Source: Variibacter gotjawalensis (GTDB taxonomy: Bacteria; Pseudomonadota; Alphaproteobacteria; Rhizobiales; Xanthobacteraceae). Taken from it: 64,000 bases of DNA. Shown in pieces: positions 1 through 10,263 of the stretch; positions within the stretch are counted from its first letter, which is position 1, and every line of letters starts with the position of its first letter. Location: NCBI RefSeq assembly GCF_002355335.1, contig NZ_AP014946.1:1875501-1939500 (forward strand), read 5' to 3'. Position numbers and translations under genes: made by a program. The notes beneath the pieces were generated by a model. The model was not told the DNA's origin and ran no database searches. It worked only from the letters and a program-made list of their open reading frames with translations.

Positions 1-203
1 GCAGGGTGAGCCTGACCGAGAATCTCAAAGCACATGCCGGGATCACGAACGAAGTGTCGTTCGTGGGGCTCGGCGACAAATTCCAGATCTGGGAACCGTC
101 TCGCTTCCGTACGCAACTTGCGGGAGCCACCGACAAGGTGCGCGCGATAAAGCGGGCGCGGTCTCAGCGTACGGCGCAAGGGGCGCAAGGAGCACGGGAA
201 TGA
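1..203 (+). CDS. mraZ: MraZ, C-terminal fragment (cut by window edge)
   Basis: The frame is open from the left edge (first full codon at base 3) to TGA at 201-203. The residues SLTENLKAHAGI, then VGLGDKFQIWEP, match the second SpoVT/AbrB-like repeat of MraZ, the DNA-binding repressor that heads dcw clusters. The stop overlaps the ATG of rsmH (ATGA), the usual mraZ-rsmH coupling. The tail after the domain is basic and rich in Q, G, A and R. The N-terminal domain and the promoter with MraZ boxes lie outside the window, so regulation cannot be read here. Confidence 0.9.
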   Translation, partial: RVSLTENLKAHAGITNEVSFVGLGDKFQIWEPSRFRTQLAGATDKVRAIKRARSQRTAQGAQGARE

Positions 204-1237
204 CGCGGGGTCGCGGCGCCGGCTCGTCCGGTGCCGATGGCGGACTGACCCCCCACATTCCCGTGCTCGCACGCCAAGTCCTTCATTATCTCAATCCCCG
301 CGACGGCGCGATCTATGTCGACGGCACCTTCGGCGCCGGCGGCCACACGCGTCTGATCCTCGAAGCTGCGAACTGCCGCGTCATCGGCATCGATCGCGAC
401 GAGACCGCGCTCGCGCTCGGCGCGGCGCTGAAGGATGAATTCGGTGACCGCCTGTCGTTGCATCGTGCGCGTTTCTCCGAACTCGAGAGCGTGATCGCGG
501 AAGCCGGCGTCGAACGCGTCGACGGTGTGCTGATCGATCTCGGCGTCTCGTCGATGCAGCTCGATCAACCGGAACGCGGTTTTTCGTTCCGCGCCGACGG
601 ACCGCTCGATATGCGCATGGGACGCGAAGGCGTCAGCGCCGCCGATATTGTGGCGCAGGCTTCCGAACGCGATCTCTCGCACATCATCGCCACGCTCGGT
701 GAAGAGCGTTTCGCACGTCCGATCGCGCGGAATATCGTCAAGGCGCGCGGCGAAGCGCCGATCGAAACGACGCGCGCGCTGGTCGACATTATCGGCCGCG
801 TGCTGCAGCAGCGCCCCGGCGAAATCCACCCGGCGACGCGCACGTTCCAGGCGCTGCGCATGCTGGTCAACGAAGAGCTGAACGAGGTTGCCGACGCGCT
901 GGTCGCGGCGGAGCGCGTGCTCGCGCCGGGCGGCAAGCTTGCGATGATTTCGTTTCACTCGCTCGAAGATCGCGTCGTCAAACGCTTTATCGCAGCGCGC
1001 GCCAAGGCTGCGGCCGTGTCGCGTCATATGCCGCTCGCAGCGAGCGCACCGCCTAGCTTCGCGGACGCGACGAAAGCAATCGTCGCCGACGACGAAGAGA
1101 TCGCGATGAACCCGCGCTCGCGTTCCGCCAAACTCCGCGTTGCAACGCGCACCGAAGCGCCGGTCTCCGATGCGCCGGTGGATGCGATGCCGCGACTTCC
1201 GTCACTCACTGAAATCCTGAAAGGCCGCGGAGCATGA
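200..1237 (+). CDS. rsmH: 16S rRNA (cytosine(1402)-N(4))-methyltransferase RsmH
   Basis: 345 aa, close to the family length. RsmH (formerly MraW) uses S-adenosylmethionine to N4-methylate C1402 of 16S rRNA in the small subunit. HIPVLARQVL near residue 19 and the SAM-binding glycine-rich motif DGTFGAGGHT at 41-50 are clear, followed by IDLGVSSMQLD, RGFSFRADGPLDMRM and, near the end, MISFHSLEDR, all family hallmarks. The ATG overlaps the mraZ stop by 4 nt, implying translational coupling. Its last codons and TGA (1235-1237) lie in the left arm of a palindromic repeat that fills the gap to ftsL, so the extreme C-terminus has been supplied by the repeat. Confidence 0.97.
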   Translation: MTRGRGAGSSGADGGLTPHIPVLARQVLHYLNPRDGAIYVDGTFGAGGHTRLILEAANCRVIGIDRDETALALGAALKDEFGDRLSLHRARFSELESVIAEAGVERVDGVLIDLGVSSMQLDQPERGFSFRADGPLDMRMGREGVSAADIVAQASERDLSHIIATLGEERFARPIARNIVKARGEAPIETTRALVDIIGRVLQQRPGEIHPATRTFQALRMLVNEELNEVADALVAAERVLAPGGKLAMISFHSLEDRVVKRFIAARAKAAAVSRHMPLAASAPPSFADATKAIVADDEEIAMNPRSRSAKLRVATRTEAPVSDAPVDAMPRLPSLTEILKGRGA

Positions 1238-1326
1238 TCCCGAAAAGTGGGAACCGGTTTTCGGATCAGATCATGCTCAACCAAAAAACGGGAGCATGTG
1301 CCCCGATTCTTTCGGGGGACATGCTC
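1231..1326. repeat. Double palindromic intergenic element between rsmH and ftsL
   Basis: Two adjacent stem-loops: AGCATGATC (1231-1239) pairs with GATCATGCT (1269-1277), enclosing CCGAAAA / TTTTCGG, and GAGCATGT (1292-1299) pairs with ACATGCTC (1319-1326), extended by CCCC / GGGG. This looks like the rhizobial mosaic palindromic elements (RIME-like) scattered in Bradyrhizobiaceae genomes; family membership is from memory. The element contains the rsmH stop codon and the only plausible ftsL Shine-Dalgarno sequence (the G-run at about 1314-1318). Confidence 0.8.
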
Positions 1327-1328
1327 TA

Positions 1329-1721
1329 ATGCTGCGCGCGCTCAACATCCTGGTCGTCACCGCTCTCGTGATGTCGGCCGCCTGGGTCTACAAGATCAAG
1401 TTCGAGGCGACCGTGCAGCTCGAGCAGGTCTCGAAGATGCGCGCGCAAATCCGCCGCGAGCGGGACGCGATCGCGATTCTCCGCGCCGAATGGGCACGTC
1501 TCGACAGCCCGAACCGTATTCAGGAACTCGCGCAGCGGCATCTGAAATCGAAGCCGATCGAAGTCGCGCAGTTCGACACGCTCGACAACCTGCCGGATCG
1601 TCCGGTCCCGATCGTGCCGCCGGGTACGCAGGATCCGATCGGCGCGATCATCGAGAAATTCGCCGACGACGAAGTGGTGACCGGCAGCGTTCCCGCCGCA
1701 CCGAGACAGGGTCAGAGATAG
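1329..1721 (+). CDS. ftsL: Cell division protein FtsL
   Basis: 130 aa from ATG 1329 (MLRALNILVV). A bitopic inner-membrane divisome protein that partners FtsB and FtsQ and helps activate FtsWI. The sequence has one N-terminal membrane helix (about residues 5-22), then a predicted coiled coil (EQVSKMRAQIRRERDAI) with the conserved LDSPNRIQELAQRHL segment, and a Pro-rich tail. A start at 1296 is possible but would place the N-terminus inside the repeat, so 1329 is preferred. Position between rsmH and ftsI supports the call, since FtsL is poorly conserved in sequence. Its only Shine-Dalgarno-like G-run is in a hairpin arm of the upstream repeat. Confidence 0.88.
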   Translation: MLRALNILVVTALVMSAAWVYKIKFEATVQLEQVSKMRAQIRRERDAIAILRAEWARLDSPNRIQELAQRHLKSKPIEVAQFDTLDNLPDRPVPIVPPGTQDPIGAIIEKFADDEVVTGSVPAAPRQGQR

Positions 1722-1724
1722 ACG

Positions 1725-3479
1725 ATGTCGCGTGAAGACAACATGACGCCAGAAAAACCCGGTATCTTCTCGGGCGAGCGCCGCCGCGCGCTGATCCATT
1801 CGCTGTTGTACGGCAAGGGCACCGACCGCGCCGCGAAATCGAAGGCCCGCGTATTCCTCGCAATCGCGGGCTTCAGCGTGATCTACACGATCATCGCGGT
1901 GCGCCTCGTCACCTTCGCGGTCGCGCCGGAAAAGCAGGCGAGCCGCACGGCGCGCGACGCCGTCTCGACCGCGCGCCCCGACATTCTCGATCGTAACGGC
2001 GAAGTTTTGGCGACGGACGTGAAGGCCGCGTCGTTGTTCGCCGAGCCGCGCCGCATCATCGACGTCGACGAAGCTGTTGAGCTGCTCACCGCCGTGCTGC
2101 CGGACCTTGACGCGACCGAAACACGTCAGCGTCTGGCGTCGCGCAAAGGTTTCGTCTGGCTCAAGCGTGAGATTTCGCCGAAACAGCAGCAGGAAATTCA
2201 CCGCCTCGGTCTTCCGGGCATCGGCTTTCTGCGCGAGAATAAACGCGCGTATCCGAGTGGCTCTGTCGTTTCGCACGTGATCGGTCACGTCAACATCGAC
2301 AACCAAGGCATCGCCGGCATCGAGCGCTGGCTCGACAAGAATGGCCTCGCCGACTTGCATCTTGCGGGCTTCGCGACCGATCGTCAGCAGAAGCCGGTCG
2401 AACTCGCCGTCGATCTGCGCGTGCAACACGCGCTGCGCGACGAGCTTCTGCAAGCGCGTGAAAAGTTCAAGGCGAAGGCAGCAGCCGGCACGATCGTCGA
2501 TGTGCGCACCGGCGAAATTCTCGCGATGGTCTCGGTGCCGGATTACGATCCGAACAGCCCGAAGGAAGCCAACGATCCTACCCGCATCAACCGCCTGACG
2601 ACGGGCGTGTTCGAGATGGGCTCGACCTTCAAATCGCTGACGCTTGCGATGGCGCTGGACAGCGGAAAATACTCGGTCAACTCGCCATTCGATGCTCGTG
2701 CTCCGCTGCACTACGGCCGCTTCAAGATCAGCGACTATCACGCTCAGCGCCGCGTGCTGACGATGTCCGAAGTGTTCCAATATTCGTCGAATATCGGCAC
2801 TGCTCGCGCCGCCCTTGGTGTTGGCGTCGAAGGTCACAAAGCGTTCCTCAAGAAACTCGGCCAAATGGATCGGCTGCGCACGGAGCTTCCCGAGAGCGCC
2901 GAGCCGCTCGTGCCGAAGCGTTGGGGCGAACTCAACACCGTGACGATCTCGTTCGGTCACGGCATCGCGGTCGCGCCGCTGCAGGCCGTGATGGGCGTGT
3001 CCGCGCTCGTCAACGGGGGGCTTCTCATTCCGCCGACATTCATGAAGCGCACCGAAGAGGAAGCTAAACAACTCGCCACGCGCGTCATCAAGCCGGACAC
3101 CAGCGAGAAGATGCGCTACCTGATGCGCATGAATGCCGAGAAGGGCTCGGCGCGCAAAGCGGATGTCGAAGGCTACTATATCGGCGGCAAGACCGGCACG
3201 GCCGAAAAGGTCGTCGGCGGCCGCTATTCGAAGACCAAGCTGCTCACCAGCTTCACGGCCGTGCTCCCGGCCGATAAGCCGAAATACCTGATCCTCATCA
3301 TGCTGGACGAGCCGCAGGCCGTTCAGGGCACGTTTGGCTTCGCGACATCGGGCTGGAACGCGGTTCCGGTCGGCGGAAAGGTCATCGGCCGCATTGCGCC
3401 GTTGCTCGGGATCGAACCGCGCCGCGACTTGCCCACGTCCGACAAGCTGATTCTGGCGAACATTCGTACGGGACGGTGA
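1725..3479 (+). CDS. ftsI: Peptidoglycan D,D-transpeptidase FtsI (PBP3)
   Basis: 584 aa class B penicillin-binding protein that cross-links septal peptidoglycan together with FtsW. A cytoplasmic N-terminus is followed by a single membrane helix at about 42-66, the PBP dimerisation domain ([11 protein letters not shown] near 86), and the transpeptidase domain with S300-T-F-K (catalytic serine), SSN at 354-356 and KTGT at 489-492. It starts 3 nt after the ftsL stop; an alternative ATG at 1743 would remove six residues. Intact, with no odd features. Confidence 0.97.
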   Translation: MSREDNMTPEKPGIFSGERRRALIHSLLYGKGTDRAAKSKARVFLAIAGFSVIYTIIAVRLVTFAVAPEKQASRTARDAVSTARPDILDRNGEVLATDVKAASLFAEPRRIIDVDEAVELLTAVLPDLDATETRQRLASRKGFVWLKREISPKQQQEIHRLGLPGIGFLRENKRAYPSGSVVSHVIGHVNIDNQGIAGIERWLDKNGLADLHLAGFATDRQQKPVELAVDLRVQHALRDELLQAREKFKAKAAAGTIVDVRTGEILAMVSVPDYDPNSPKEANDPTRINRLTTGVFEMGSTFKSLTLAMALDSGKYSVNSPFDARAPLHYGRFKISDYHAQRRVLTMSEVFQYSSNIGTARAALGVGVEGHKAFLKKLGQMDRLRTELPESAEPLVPKRWGELNTVTISFGHGIAVAPLQAVMGVSALVNGGLLIPPTFMKRTEEEAKQLATRVIKPDTSEKMRYLMRMNAEKGSARKADVEGYYIGGKTGTAEKVVGGRYSKTKLLTSFTAVLPADKPKYLILIMLDEPQAVQGTFGFATSGWNAVPVGGKVIGRIAPLLGIEPRRDLPTSDKLILANIRTGR

Positions 3480-3578
3480 TAAAAAGGCGGGCGATTCGCC
3501 ACTTTCGCCCCAATTCGGTTGGTAGGAGTTCTTCGCCGCGCGTATTGGGCATGCGGCATAGACGAGACCCGACGACGC

Positions 3579-5030
3579 ATGAAGCTCAAAGACGCAACTC
3601 CGCCCGATGCGACGTTCGATCCGGCGGCGGCTGCCATCGAGGTCGGAGGCGTTTCGGCCGATAGCCGGACGGTGCGGCCGGGCGACATCTTTGTCGCTCT
3701 CGCCGGCAACAAGACGGACGGCGCGCGTTTCATCTCCGCCGCCCTGAGCGCCGGCGCTGCCGCCGTGATGGCCGAACAGAAACCTGCCGAACTCGGGTCA
3801 GCCGCTTTCATTCAAGTCTCGAACGCACGGCGAGCTCTCGCGCTGACGGCTTCGCGCGTCTTCCCGCAACAGCCCGCGACGATCGCGGCCGTGACCGGCA
3901 CCAGCGGCAAGACATCGATCGCTGCTTTCGTGCGCCAGATCTGGAGCGAGCTTGGGTTGCGCGCCGCAAGCGTCGGCACCGTCGGTGTCGTCGCGCCGGA
4001 CCGTGAAGTTTACGGCTCGCTGACGACGCCAGATCCCGTCGAGCTCGCGCGCACCGTCGACGAACTTGCGCGCGAAAAAGTCTCGCACCTCATCGTCGAA
4101 GCGTCCTCGCACGGTCTCGATCAATATCGTCTCGAGGGTCTGCGCGTCCGTATCGCGGCCTACACAAATTTGTCGCGCGACCATCTCGACTACCATCCGA
4201 CGATGGAGGCGTATCTCGCCGCCAAGCTGCGTCTTTTCACCGAACTTGTGTCGGCGGACGGCACCGCAGTGATCAACGCGCTCGACGAACATGCGCCGCA
4301 GGTGATCTCGGCGGCGCGGCGGCGCGGGCTGAATGTCATCACGACGGGCGGTGCGGATTCGACCATCGCGGTCGAGCACCTAACGCGCGATGGTTTCGGT
4401 CAGCGCATCGATGTGCGCTACGCCGGCAAACAGCATCGCGTTGCCTTGCCGCTCGTCGGCGGGTTCCAGGTCGAGAACGCGCTGGTCGCCGCCGGCATCG
4501 TCATCGCGTCGGGCGGCGATGTCGCCAGGACATTCGCGGCGCTCGGCAACCTCGAAGGCGCGAAAGGCCGGCTTGAACGCGCGGGCGTTTTCCATGACGC
4601 GCCGATCTTCGTCGACTATGCGCACAAGCCTGGCGCGCTCGAGAAGACGCTCGAAGCGCTGCGGCCTTACGCGTCGCGCCGTCTTGTCGTCGTCTTCGGC
4701 TGCGGCGGTGATCGCGATGCCGGCAAGCGCCCGATCATGGGCGCGATCGCGGCCGAGAAAGCCGACACCGTCATCGTCACCGACGACAATCCGCGCAGCG
4801 AAGATCCGGCCGCGATCCGCGCCGCCATCATGGCGGCGGCGCCGGGCGCGACTGAAATCGGCGACCGGGCCCAGGCGATCCGCGAAGCCATCCACGCGCT
4901 CGAAGCCGGCGATGTGCTGGTTGTCGCCGGCAAAGGCCACGAAACCGGGCAGATTGTGAAGGATCGCGTTCTGCCGTTCAGCGATCACGAGGCCGTTGCG
5001 GCGGCGTTACAGCAAGAGAAGGCCGCATGA
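3579..5030 (+). CDS. murE: UDP-MurNAc-L-Ala-D-Glu:meso-diaminopimelate ligase MurE
   Basis: 483 aa from ATG 3579. Cytoplasmic ATP-dependent ligase adding meso-diaminopimelate to UDP-MurNAc-dipeptide. The ATP loop TGTSGKTS is at 106-113, followed by the SSHGLDQ and [10 protein letters not shown] motifs. DDNPR at 402-406 is the DNPR signature of the meso-DAP-specific type, which tells that the peptidoglycan contains meso-DAP. The frame is open back to 3519, but the extra residues do not look like MurE. It overlaps murF by 4 nt (ATGA). Confidence 0.97.
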   Translation: MKLKDATPPDATFDPAAAAIEVGGVSADSRTVRPGDIFVALAGNKTDGARFISAALSAGAAAVMAEQKPAELGSAAFIQVSNARRALALTASRVFPQQPATIAAVTGTSGKTSIAAFVRQIWSELGLRAASVGTVGVVAPDREVYGSLTTPDPVELARTVDELAREKVSHLIVEASSHGLDQYRLEGLRVRIAAYTNLSRDHLDYHPTMEAYLAAKLRLFTELVSADGTAVINALDEHAPQVISAARRRGLNVITTGGADSTIAVEHLTRDGFGQRIDVRYAGKQHRVALPLVGGFQVENALVAAGIVIASGGDVARTFAALGNLEGAKGRLERAGVFHDAPIFVDYAHKPGALEKTLEALRPYASRRLVVVFGCGGDRDAGKRPIMGAIAAEKADTVIVTDDNPRSEDPAAIRAAIMAAAPGATEIGDRAQAIREAIHALEAGDVLVVAGKGHETGQIVKDRVLPFSDHEAVAAALQQEKAA

Positions 5031-6439
5031 CGAAGCAAGCGTTGTGGACTGTCGCGGATGCCGCGAAAGCGATGCGCGCGAAAACGCACGGCACGATGCC
5101 GCAAGCGATCACCGGCTTGTCCATCGACACGCGCACCGTGAAGACGGGCGAAGCATTCTTTGCCATCCAAGGTGAAAATCGTGACGGCCACGAATTCGTT
5201 CCGGCCGCGTTGAAAGCCGGCGCGGGTGTTGCGGTCGTCGCGCGCACGGACGGGCTCGCGAAGGATGCGCCCGCGCTCGTTGTCGGCGACGTGCTCGAAG
5301 GCCTCGCCGACCTCGGCCGCGCCGCGCGTGCGCGGATTGACGCGCCGGTCGTCGCCGTGACGGGATCTGTCGGTAAGACCGGCACGAAGGAGGCGCTGCG
5401 TCTCGCGCTCGGCGCGCAAGGCGAAACGCATGCGTCGGTCGCGTCCTACAACAATCACTGGGGCGTGCCGCTCTCGCTCGCGCGCATGCCGGCGAGCACA
5501 GAGTTCGGCGTCTTCGAACTCGGCATGAATCACGCCGGCGAATTGACGCCGCTGACCAAGATGGTGCGCCCGAACATCACGATCGTCACCACGATCGAAC
5601 CGGTGCATTTCGAATTCTTCGGCTCGCTCGAAGCCATCGCGGACGCGAAGGCCGAGATCTTTCTCGGCGTCGAGAAGGGCGGGGCCGCGATCCTCAATCG
5701 CGACAACAGCCAGTTCGATCGTTTGTCGAAGGCCGCGCGCGCGGCCGGCATCGAACGCATCGTTTCGTGCGGCGAACGCGAGGGCGCCGATGCGCGCCTG
5801 CTCGAGGTTGCGCTGAAGGGCGACGGCTCGACGGTCCGCGCCAACATTCTCGGCACCGAGGTGACCTACAAACTCGGCGCACCAGGCCGCCACGTCGCGC
5901 TCAACTCGCTCGCCGTGCTGGCGGCCGTCGCACTGCTCGACGGCGACCTCGCGCTCGGCGCGCTCGCGCTCAATAATCTCCAGCCGCCGGTCGGGCGCGG
6001 TGCCCGCGCGACGCTGCGCTTCAATGGCGGCGACGCTCTGCTGATCGACGAGAGCTACAACGCGAACCCGGCCTCGATGCGCGCCGCGCTGTCGCTGCTC
6101 GGCCAAGCGTCTATCGGCAAGCGCGGCCGCCGCATCGCGGTGCTCGGCGATATGCTGGAATTGGGGCCGAAGGGCCCGGATATGCATGCGGCACTTGCCG
6201 AAGCGGTGGTCGACAACGACATCGATCAGGTTTATTGCGCTGGGCCGCTGATGCGCGCGCTGTGGGACAAACTTCCGCCCGATCGTCACGGCGTTTACGC
6301 GGAGAGTTCCGCGGCGCTCGAGCCTGCCGTCGTCGAAGCAGTGCGCGCCGGCGACGCCGTCATGGTGAAGGGTTCGCTCGGCTCCAAGATGGCTCCCATC
6401 GTCAAGGCGCTGTCCACGCGCTACTCGGCTGAAAGATAA
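5027..6439 (+). CDS. murF: UDP-MurNAc-tripeptide:D-Ala-D-Ala ligase MurF
   Basis: 470 aa. Adds D-Ala-D-Ala (made by DdlB, encoded at 17.9 kb) to the UDP-MurNAc-tripeptide, completing the pentapeptide. The N-terminal domain is followed by the ATP loop TGSVGKT at 112-118, then [24 protein letters not shown] and [15 protein letters not shown], all characteristic of MurF. The start overlaps the murE stop, and mraY begins 2 nt after the stop. Confidence 0.97.
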   Translation: MTKQALWTVADAAKAMRAKTHGTMPQAITGLSIDTRTVKTGEAFFAIQGENRDGHEFVPAALKAGAGVAVVARTDGLAKDAPALVVGDVLEGLADLGRAARARIDAPVVAVTGSVGKTGTKEALRLALGAQGETHASVASYNNHWGVPLSLARMPASTEFGVFELGMNHAGELTPLTKMVRPNITIVTTIEPVHFEFFGSLEAIADAKAEIFLGVEKGGAAILNRDNSQFDRLSKAARAAGIERIVSCGEREGADARLLEVALKGDGSTVRANILGTEVTYKLGAPGRHVALNSLAVLAAVALLDGDLALGALALNNLQPPVGRGARATLRFNGGDALLIDESYNANPASMRAALSLLGQASIGKRGRRIAVLGDMLELGPKGPDMHAALAEAVVDNDIDQVYCAGPLMRALWDKLPPDRHGVYAESSAALEPAVVEAVRAGDAVMVKGSLGSKMAPIVKALSTRYSAER

Positions 6440-6441
6440 GC

Positions 6442-7527
6442 ATGTTTTATTGGCTGACTCAGTTCTCCGACACGATCAACGTGCTGAACGTGTTCCGCTA
6501 CATCACGTTCCGCACCGGCGGCGCGATGGTCACGGCGCTTATCATCGTGTTCCTTTTCGGCCCATTCATCATCTCGTCGCTGCGCGCCGCGCAAGGTAAG
6601 GGTCAGCCTATCCGCGAAGACGGTCCGGCCTCGCATCTCGTCTCCAAGCGCGGCACGCCGACCATGGGCGGCCTGATGATTTTGTCCGGCCTCGTCATCT
6701 CGACGCTGATGTGGGCGAACCTCTCCAACCGCTACGTCTGGATCGTGCTCGGCGTGACGCTGAGCTTCGGCATGATCGGCTTCTACGACGACTACCTGAA
6801 AGTGACGCGCCAATCGCATGCCGGTTTCGCCGGTCGCACGCGCCTCGCGATTGAAATCGTCATCGCGGGCCTTGCATGTTTCGCGATGTCGCAACTCGGC
6901 CGTCCGCCGTTCGCGACATCGCTGGTGTTTCCGCTATTCAAGGAACTGATCCTCGATCTCGGCTGGTTCTTCATCATCTTCGGCGGTCTCGTAATCGTCG
7001 GCGCCGGCAATGCCGTGAACCTCACGGATGGTCTCGACGGCCTCGCCATCGTGCCTGTGATGATCGCGTCGCTCTCGTTCGGCGTCATCGCATATCTCTG
7101 CGGCAACGCGGTGTTCGCGGACTATCTGCAGATCCACTATGTCGTCGGCACCGGCGAACTCGCGGTCTTATGCGGCGCGATGCTCGGTGCGGGCTTGGGC
7201 TTTCTCTGGTTCAACGCACCGCCCGCGTCGATCTTCATGGGTGACACCGGGTCGCTCGCGCTTGGTGGCATGCTCGGCTCGATCGCGGTCGCGACGAAGC
7301 ATGAGATCGTACTCGCGATCGTCGGCGGCTTGTTCGTGCTCGAAGCCGTATCGGTGATCGTGCAGGTCGTATCGTTCAAGCTCACCGGCAAGCGCGTCTT
7401 CAAGATGGCGCCGATCCATCATCACTTCGAGCAGCTCGGTTGGACCGAGCCGCAAGTCGTCATCCGCTTCTGGATCATCTCGGTCGTGCTCGCGCTCGCC
7501 GGTCTCTCGACGCTGAAGCTGCGATGA
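6442..7527 (+). CDS. mraY: Phospho-MurNAc-pentapeptide transferase MraY
   Basis: 361 aa polytopic inner-membrane enzyme (about ten helices) transferring phospho-MurNAc-pentapeptide to undecaprenyl phosphate to give lipid I. Family motifs are visible: KRGTPTMGG in the first cytoplasmic loop, [17 protein letters not shown] with the catalytic aspartates, and [10 protein letters not shown] near the C-terminus. Length matches the family. The stop overlaps the murD start (ATGA). Confidence 0.98.
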   Translation: MFYWLTQFSDTINVLNVFRYITFRTGGAMVTALIIVFLFGPFIISSLRAAQGKGQPIREDGPASHLVSKRGTPTMGGLMILSGLVISTLMWANLSNRYVWIVLGVTLSFGMIGFYDDYLKVTRQSHAGFAGRTRLAIEIVIAGLACFAMSQLGRPPFATSLVFPLFKELILDLGWFFIIFGGLVIVGAGNAVNLTDGLDGLAIVPVMIASLSFGVIAYLCGNAVFADYLQIHYVVGTGELAVLCGAMLGAGLGFLWFNAPPASIFMGDTGSLALGGMLGSIAVATKHEIVLAIVGGLFVLEAVSVIVQVVSFKLTGKRVFKMAPIHHHFEQLGWTEPQVVIRFWIISVVLALAGLSTLKLR

Positions 7528-8906
7528 TTCCCGTCACCGCATTCGCCGGACGCCGCGTCGCTGTTTTCGGCCTCGGCAGCTCGGGGCTCGTGAGCTGCCG
7601 CGCGCTGATGGCAGGCGGCGCCGACGTGATCGGGTTCGACGACAACGCGCGCGGCCTCGCCGAGGCTGAGAAAGCCGGCATCGCGACCGCCGATCTGCGC
7701 CAGCAGGACTGGAGCAAAATTGCCGCGCTCGTGCTTGCGCCCGGCGTTCCGCTGACGCATCCGGCACCGCACTGGACCGTCGGCGTGGCGCGCAACGCCG
7801 CCGTCGAAGTCATCGGCGATATCGAGCTTTATTGCCGCGAACGCCGCCGCAGTACGGGCGCGACGCCCTTCATCGCGATCACGGGCACCAACGGCAAATC
7901 GACGACGACGGCCCTCACCGCGCATCTCTTCGCGTCGGCCGGTTACGAAGCCGCCGCCGGCGGCAACATCGGCACCGCGGTGCTCGCGCTCGAATCGCCG
8001 CGCGCCGGCCGCATGCATGTGATCGAGTGTTCGTCGTTCCAAATCGATCTCGCGCCATCGCTCGATCCTTCGGTCGGCATTCTGCTCAACCTCTCGGAAG
8101 ATCATCTCGATCGTCACGGCACCTTCGAGCATTACGCGGCGATCAAGGAGCGCCTCGTCGCCGGTGTGCCGCAAAACGGCACCGCGATTGTCGGTGTCGA
8201 CGATAACGCGTGCCAGGCGATTGCGGATCGCGTCGAGAAAGCCGGCAAACGCGTCGTGCGCATTTCGGTGCGCCGTCCGCTCGCGGATGGAATTTATCTC
8301 GAAGCCGAGCAATTGATGCTCGCAAGCGGCGGCACCGCGACGCCGATCGCGTCCGTCGGCGGCATCGGTTCGCTGCGCGGCACGCACAATGCGCAGAACG
8401 CAGCGGCGGCTGCGGGCGCGGCGCTGGCGCTTGGGTTGTCGACCGAGCAGATTCAGCGCGGCCTACGTTCATTTCCGGGGCTCGCGCATCGCATGGAGCA
8501 AGTTGCGCATCGGGGCGGCGTGCTGTTCGTCAACGACTCGAAAGCGACGAACGCCGACGCTGCGGCACGCGCGCTCGCAAGCTTCTCGAACATTTTCTGG
8601 ATCGCGGGCGGCAAAGCGAAGAGCGGCGGCATCACGTCGCTCTCCGGATATTTTCCGCGCATCCGCAAAGCGTATCTGATCGGCGAAGCTGCCGACGAAT
8701 TCGCCGGAACGTTAGAAGGCAAAGCGCCGTATGTGATCTCGCGCACGCTCGATGTAGCGGTCGCGGATGCCGCGCGCGACGCGAGCGCGGCGGGAATTGC
8801 CGACCCGGTTGTGCTGCTGTCGCCGGCGTGTGCGTCCTACGACCAGTTCCCGAATTTCGAGGTTCGCGGCGCGGCGTTCCGCACGGCCGTGGAGTCGCTG
8901 CGCTAG
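7524..8906 (+). CDS. murD: UDP-MurNAc-L-alanine:D-glutamate ligase MurD
   Basis: 460 aa from ATG 7524, which overlaps the mraY stop; the frame is open further back, but that part lies within mraY. Cytoplasmic Mur ligase adding D-Glu to UDP-MurNAc-L-Ala. A Rossmann-like N-terminus (VFGLGSSG), the ATP loop GTNGKSTTT at 121-129, [27 protein letters not shown] and the C-terminal [11 protein letters not shown] define the subgroup. It is followed by about 200 bases of repeat-rich DNA before ftsW, so ftsW may have its own expression control. Confidence 0.96.
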   Translation: MIPVTAFAGRRVAVFGLGSSGLVSCRALMAGGADVIGFDDNARGLAEAEKAGIATADLRQQDWSKIAALVLAPGVPLTHPAPHWTVGVARNAAVEVIGDIELYCRERRRSTGATPFIAITGTNGKSTTTALTAHLFASAGYEAAAGGNIGTAVLALESPRAGRMHVIECSSFQIDLAPSLDPSVGILLNLSEDHLDRHGTFEHYAAIKERLVAGVPQNGTAIVGVDDNACQAIADRVEKAGKRVVRISVRRPLADGIYLEAEQLMLASGGTATPIASVGGIGSLRGTHNAQNAAAAAGAALALGLSTEQIQRGLRSFPGLAHRMEQVAHRGGVLFVNDSKATNADAAARALASFSNIFWIAGGKAKSGGITSLSGYFPRIRKAYLIGEAADEFAGTLEGKAPYVISRTLDVAVADAARDASAAGIADPVVLLSPACASYDQFPNFEVRGAAFRTAVESLR

Positions 8907-8910
8907 CCTG

Positions 8911-9019
8911 TAGCCCGGATGAAGCGCGGCGCGTGAGCGCCGAGCGCAATCCGGGACCGGCAGTTGTCTGAAACTCTGTCCCGGATTTCGCGAGGCGTTG
9001 CCTGGCTCCATCCGGGCTA
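8911..9019. repeat. Palindromic intergenic repeat (TAGCCCGGAT type)
   Basis: TAGCCCGGAT at 8911-8920 pairs with ATCCGGGCTA at 9010-9019, with internal copies of the same theme (AATCCGGGAC near 8948, GTCCCGGAT near 8978). The structure resembles the widespread REP/BIME-like elements. It follows the murD stop directly and does not encode anything. Confidence 0.75.
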
Positions 9020-9058
9020 CGAAAACTGTCTTTCGGCAAATCCTTAACGGAATGGAAA

Positions 9059-9107
9059 CCATAAGCGGTCAGGACTTATGGCTGGAGTTTTCTTGGTAGG
9101 CCTGACC
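9059..9107 (+). promoter_or_regulatory. Interlocking inverted repeats at the ftsW ribosome-binding region
   Basis: Two inverted repeats share one segment: CCATAAG (9059-9065) with CTTATGG (9075-9081), and GGTCAGG (9067-9073, in the loop of the first) with CCTGACC (9101-9107), which ends 1 nt before the ftsW ATG. The likely Shine-Dalgarno GGTAGG (9095-9100) abuts the second arm. The pairings could form a pseudoknot or compete. A role in controlling ftsW translation is inference; chance is not excluded. Confidence 0.4.
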
Positions 9108-9108
9108 C

Positions 9109-10263
9109 ATGATTTCGCGCGCCAAACGCACCCCTTTCGGTGAGTGGTGGTGGACCGTCGACCGGTCCTTGCTGGTCGCGCTGCTGGTTTTGATGCTCGG
9201 CGGCATCATCCTCTCGCTGGCCGCAAGCCCGCCGGTCGCCGCACGCATCGGCCTAGACCCATTCCACTTCGTGAACCGTCACGTTTTCTTCCTGGTCCCG
9301 GCCTGCATCGTGCTGATCGGCACCTCAATGCTGTCGCCGCGCAATCTGCGCCGGTTGGCACTGCTGACTTTCATCTGCGCCGTTGTGCTGCTGCTCGCGA
9401 CGCTGAAATTCGCCCCCGAGGTCAAAGGCGCGCGGCGCTGGATTTCGATCATGGGCATCGGCGTGCAGGCGTCCGAATTCGTGAAGCCCGCTTTCGTGAT
9501 TCTGATCTCGTGGCTATTCGCCGAATCGGCGCGCCGTCCCGAGATGCCCGCGAACACGCTGGCGATCGGTTTGCTGTTGCTCGTCGTATCGCTGCTCGTC
9601 ATGCAGCCGGACTTTGGACAGACGATGCTGATCACGCTCGTCTGGGGCGCGCTGTTCTTCATGGCCGGCATGCGATGGATTTGGGTCGGCGGTCTCGCGG
9701 GCACCGCGATGCTCGGCCTCTTCGGCGCCTACTTCACGGTGCCGCACGTTGCGAAGCGCATCAAGCGCTTTATGGATCCGTCGTCCGGCGACAGCTTCAA
9801 CATCGACGTCGCGCTGGAATCCTTCGCGCGCGGCGGATGGTTCGGCACCGGTCCGGGCGAGGGCACCGTCAAACGCGTTCTCCCCGAGAGCCACACCGAC
9901 TTCGTCTTCGCGGTCGCCGGTGAGGAATTCGGCGTCGTGCTGTGCCTCATCCTCGCGAGCTTGTTCGCCTACATCGTGCTGCGTTCGCTGACGCATGCGG
10001 CGCGCGACGACGATCCGTTCACGCGCTTTGCCGTCGCGGGTCTCGCGATGATGTTCGGCATCCAGTCGTGCATCAACATGGCGGTGAACCTCCACTTGAT
10101 GCCCGCCAAGGGCATGACGCTGCCGTTCGTTTCCTACGGCGGATCGTCGATGATCTCGCTGGCTTACGGCATGGGCATGCTGCTGGCGCTGACGCGCGAA
10201 CGCCCGCAGGCCGAGCGCCTCGGCTCCGGCGACAGCTTTGCGCCGGCGATGGGCACCACGTAA
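9109..10263 (+). CDS. ftsW: Septal peptidoglycan polymerase FtsW
   Basis: 384 aa SEDS-family integral membrane glycosyltransferase, the septal glycan polymerase partnered with FtsI. A short cytoplasmic N-terminus is followed by about ten helices. The sequence KGARRWI, the large periplasmic loop with AKRIKRFMDPSSGDSFN, the PESHTDFVFAVAGEEFG motif and the C-terminal KGMTLPFVSYGGSS are all diagnostic. Its stop (TAA 10261-10263) overlaps the murG ATG by one base. Confidence 0.97.
   Translation: MISRAKRTPFGEWWWTVDRSLLVALLVLMLGGIILSLAASPPVAARIGLDPFHFVNRHVFFLVPACIVLIGTSMLSPRNLRRLALLTFICAVVLLLATLKFAPEVKGARRWISIMGIGVQASEFVKPAFVILISWLFAESARRPEMPANTLAIGLLLLVVSLLVMQPDFGQTMLITLVWGALFFMAGMRWIWVGGLAGTAMLGLFGAYFTVPHVAKRIKRFMDPSSGDSFNIDVALESFARGGWFGTGPGEGTVKRVLPESHTDFVFAVAGEEFGVVLCLILASLFAYIVLRSLTHAARDDDPFTRFAVAGLAMMFGIQSCINMAVNLHLMPAKGMTLPFVSYGGSSMISLAYGMGMLLALTRERPQAERLGSGDSFAPAMGTT

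Noticed and set aside
1326-3071. 581-codon open frame on the minus strand opposite ftsL/ftsI
   Set aside because: Antisense shadow of high-GC coding sequence: Arg/His/Asp-rich, no domain, fully covered by clear ftsL and ftsI genes.
4985-6289. 434-codon minus-strand frame opposite murF
   Set aside because: Same kind of GC-driven shadow; murF on the + strand is unambiguous.
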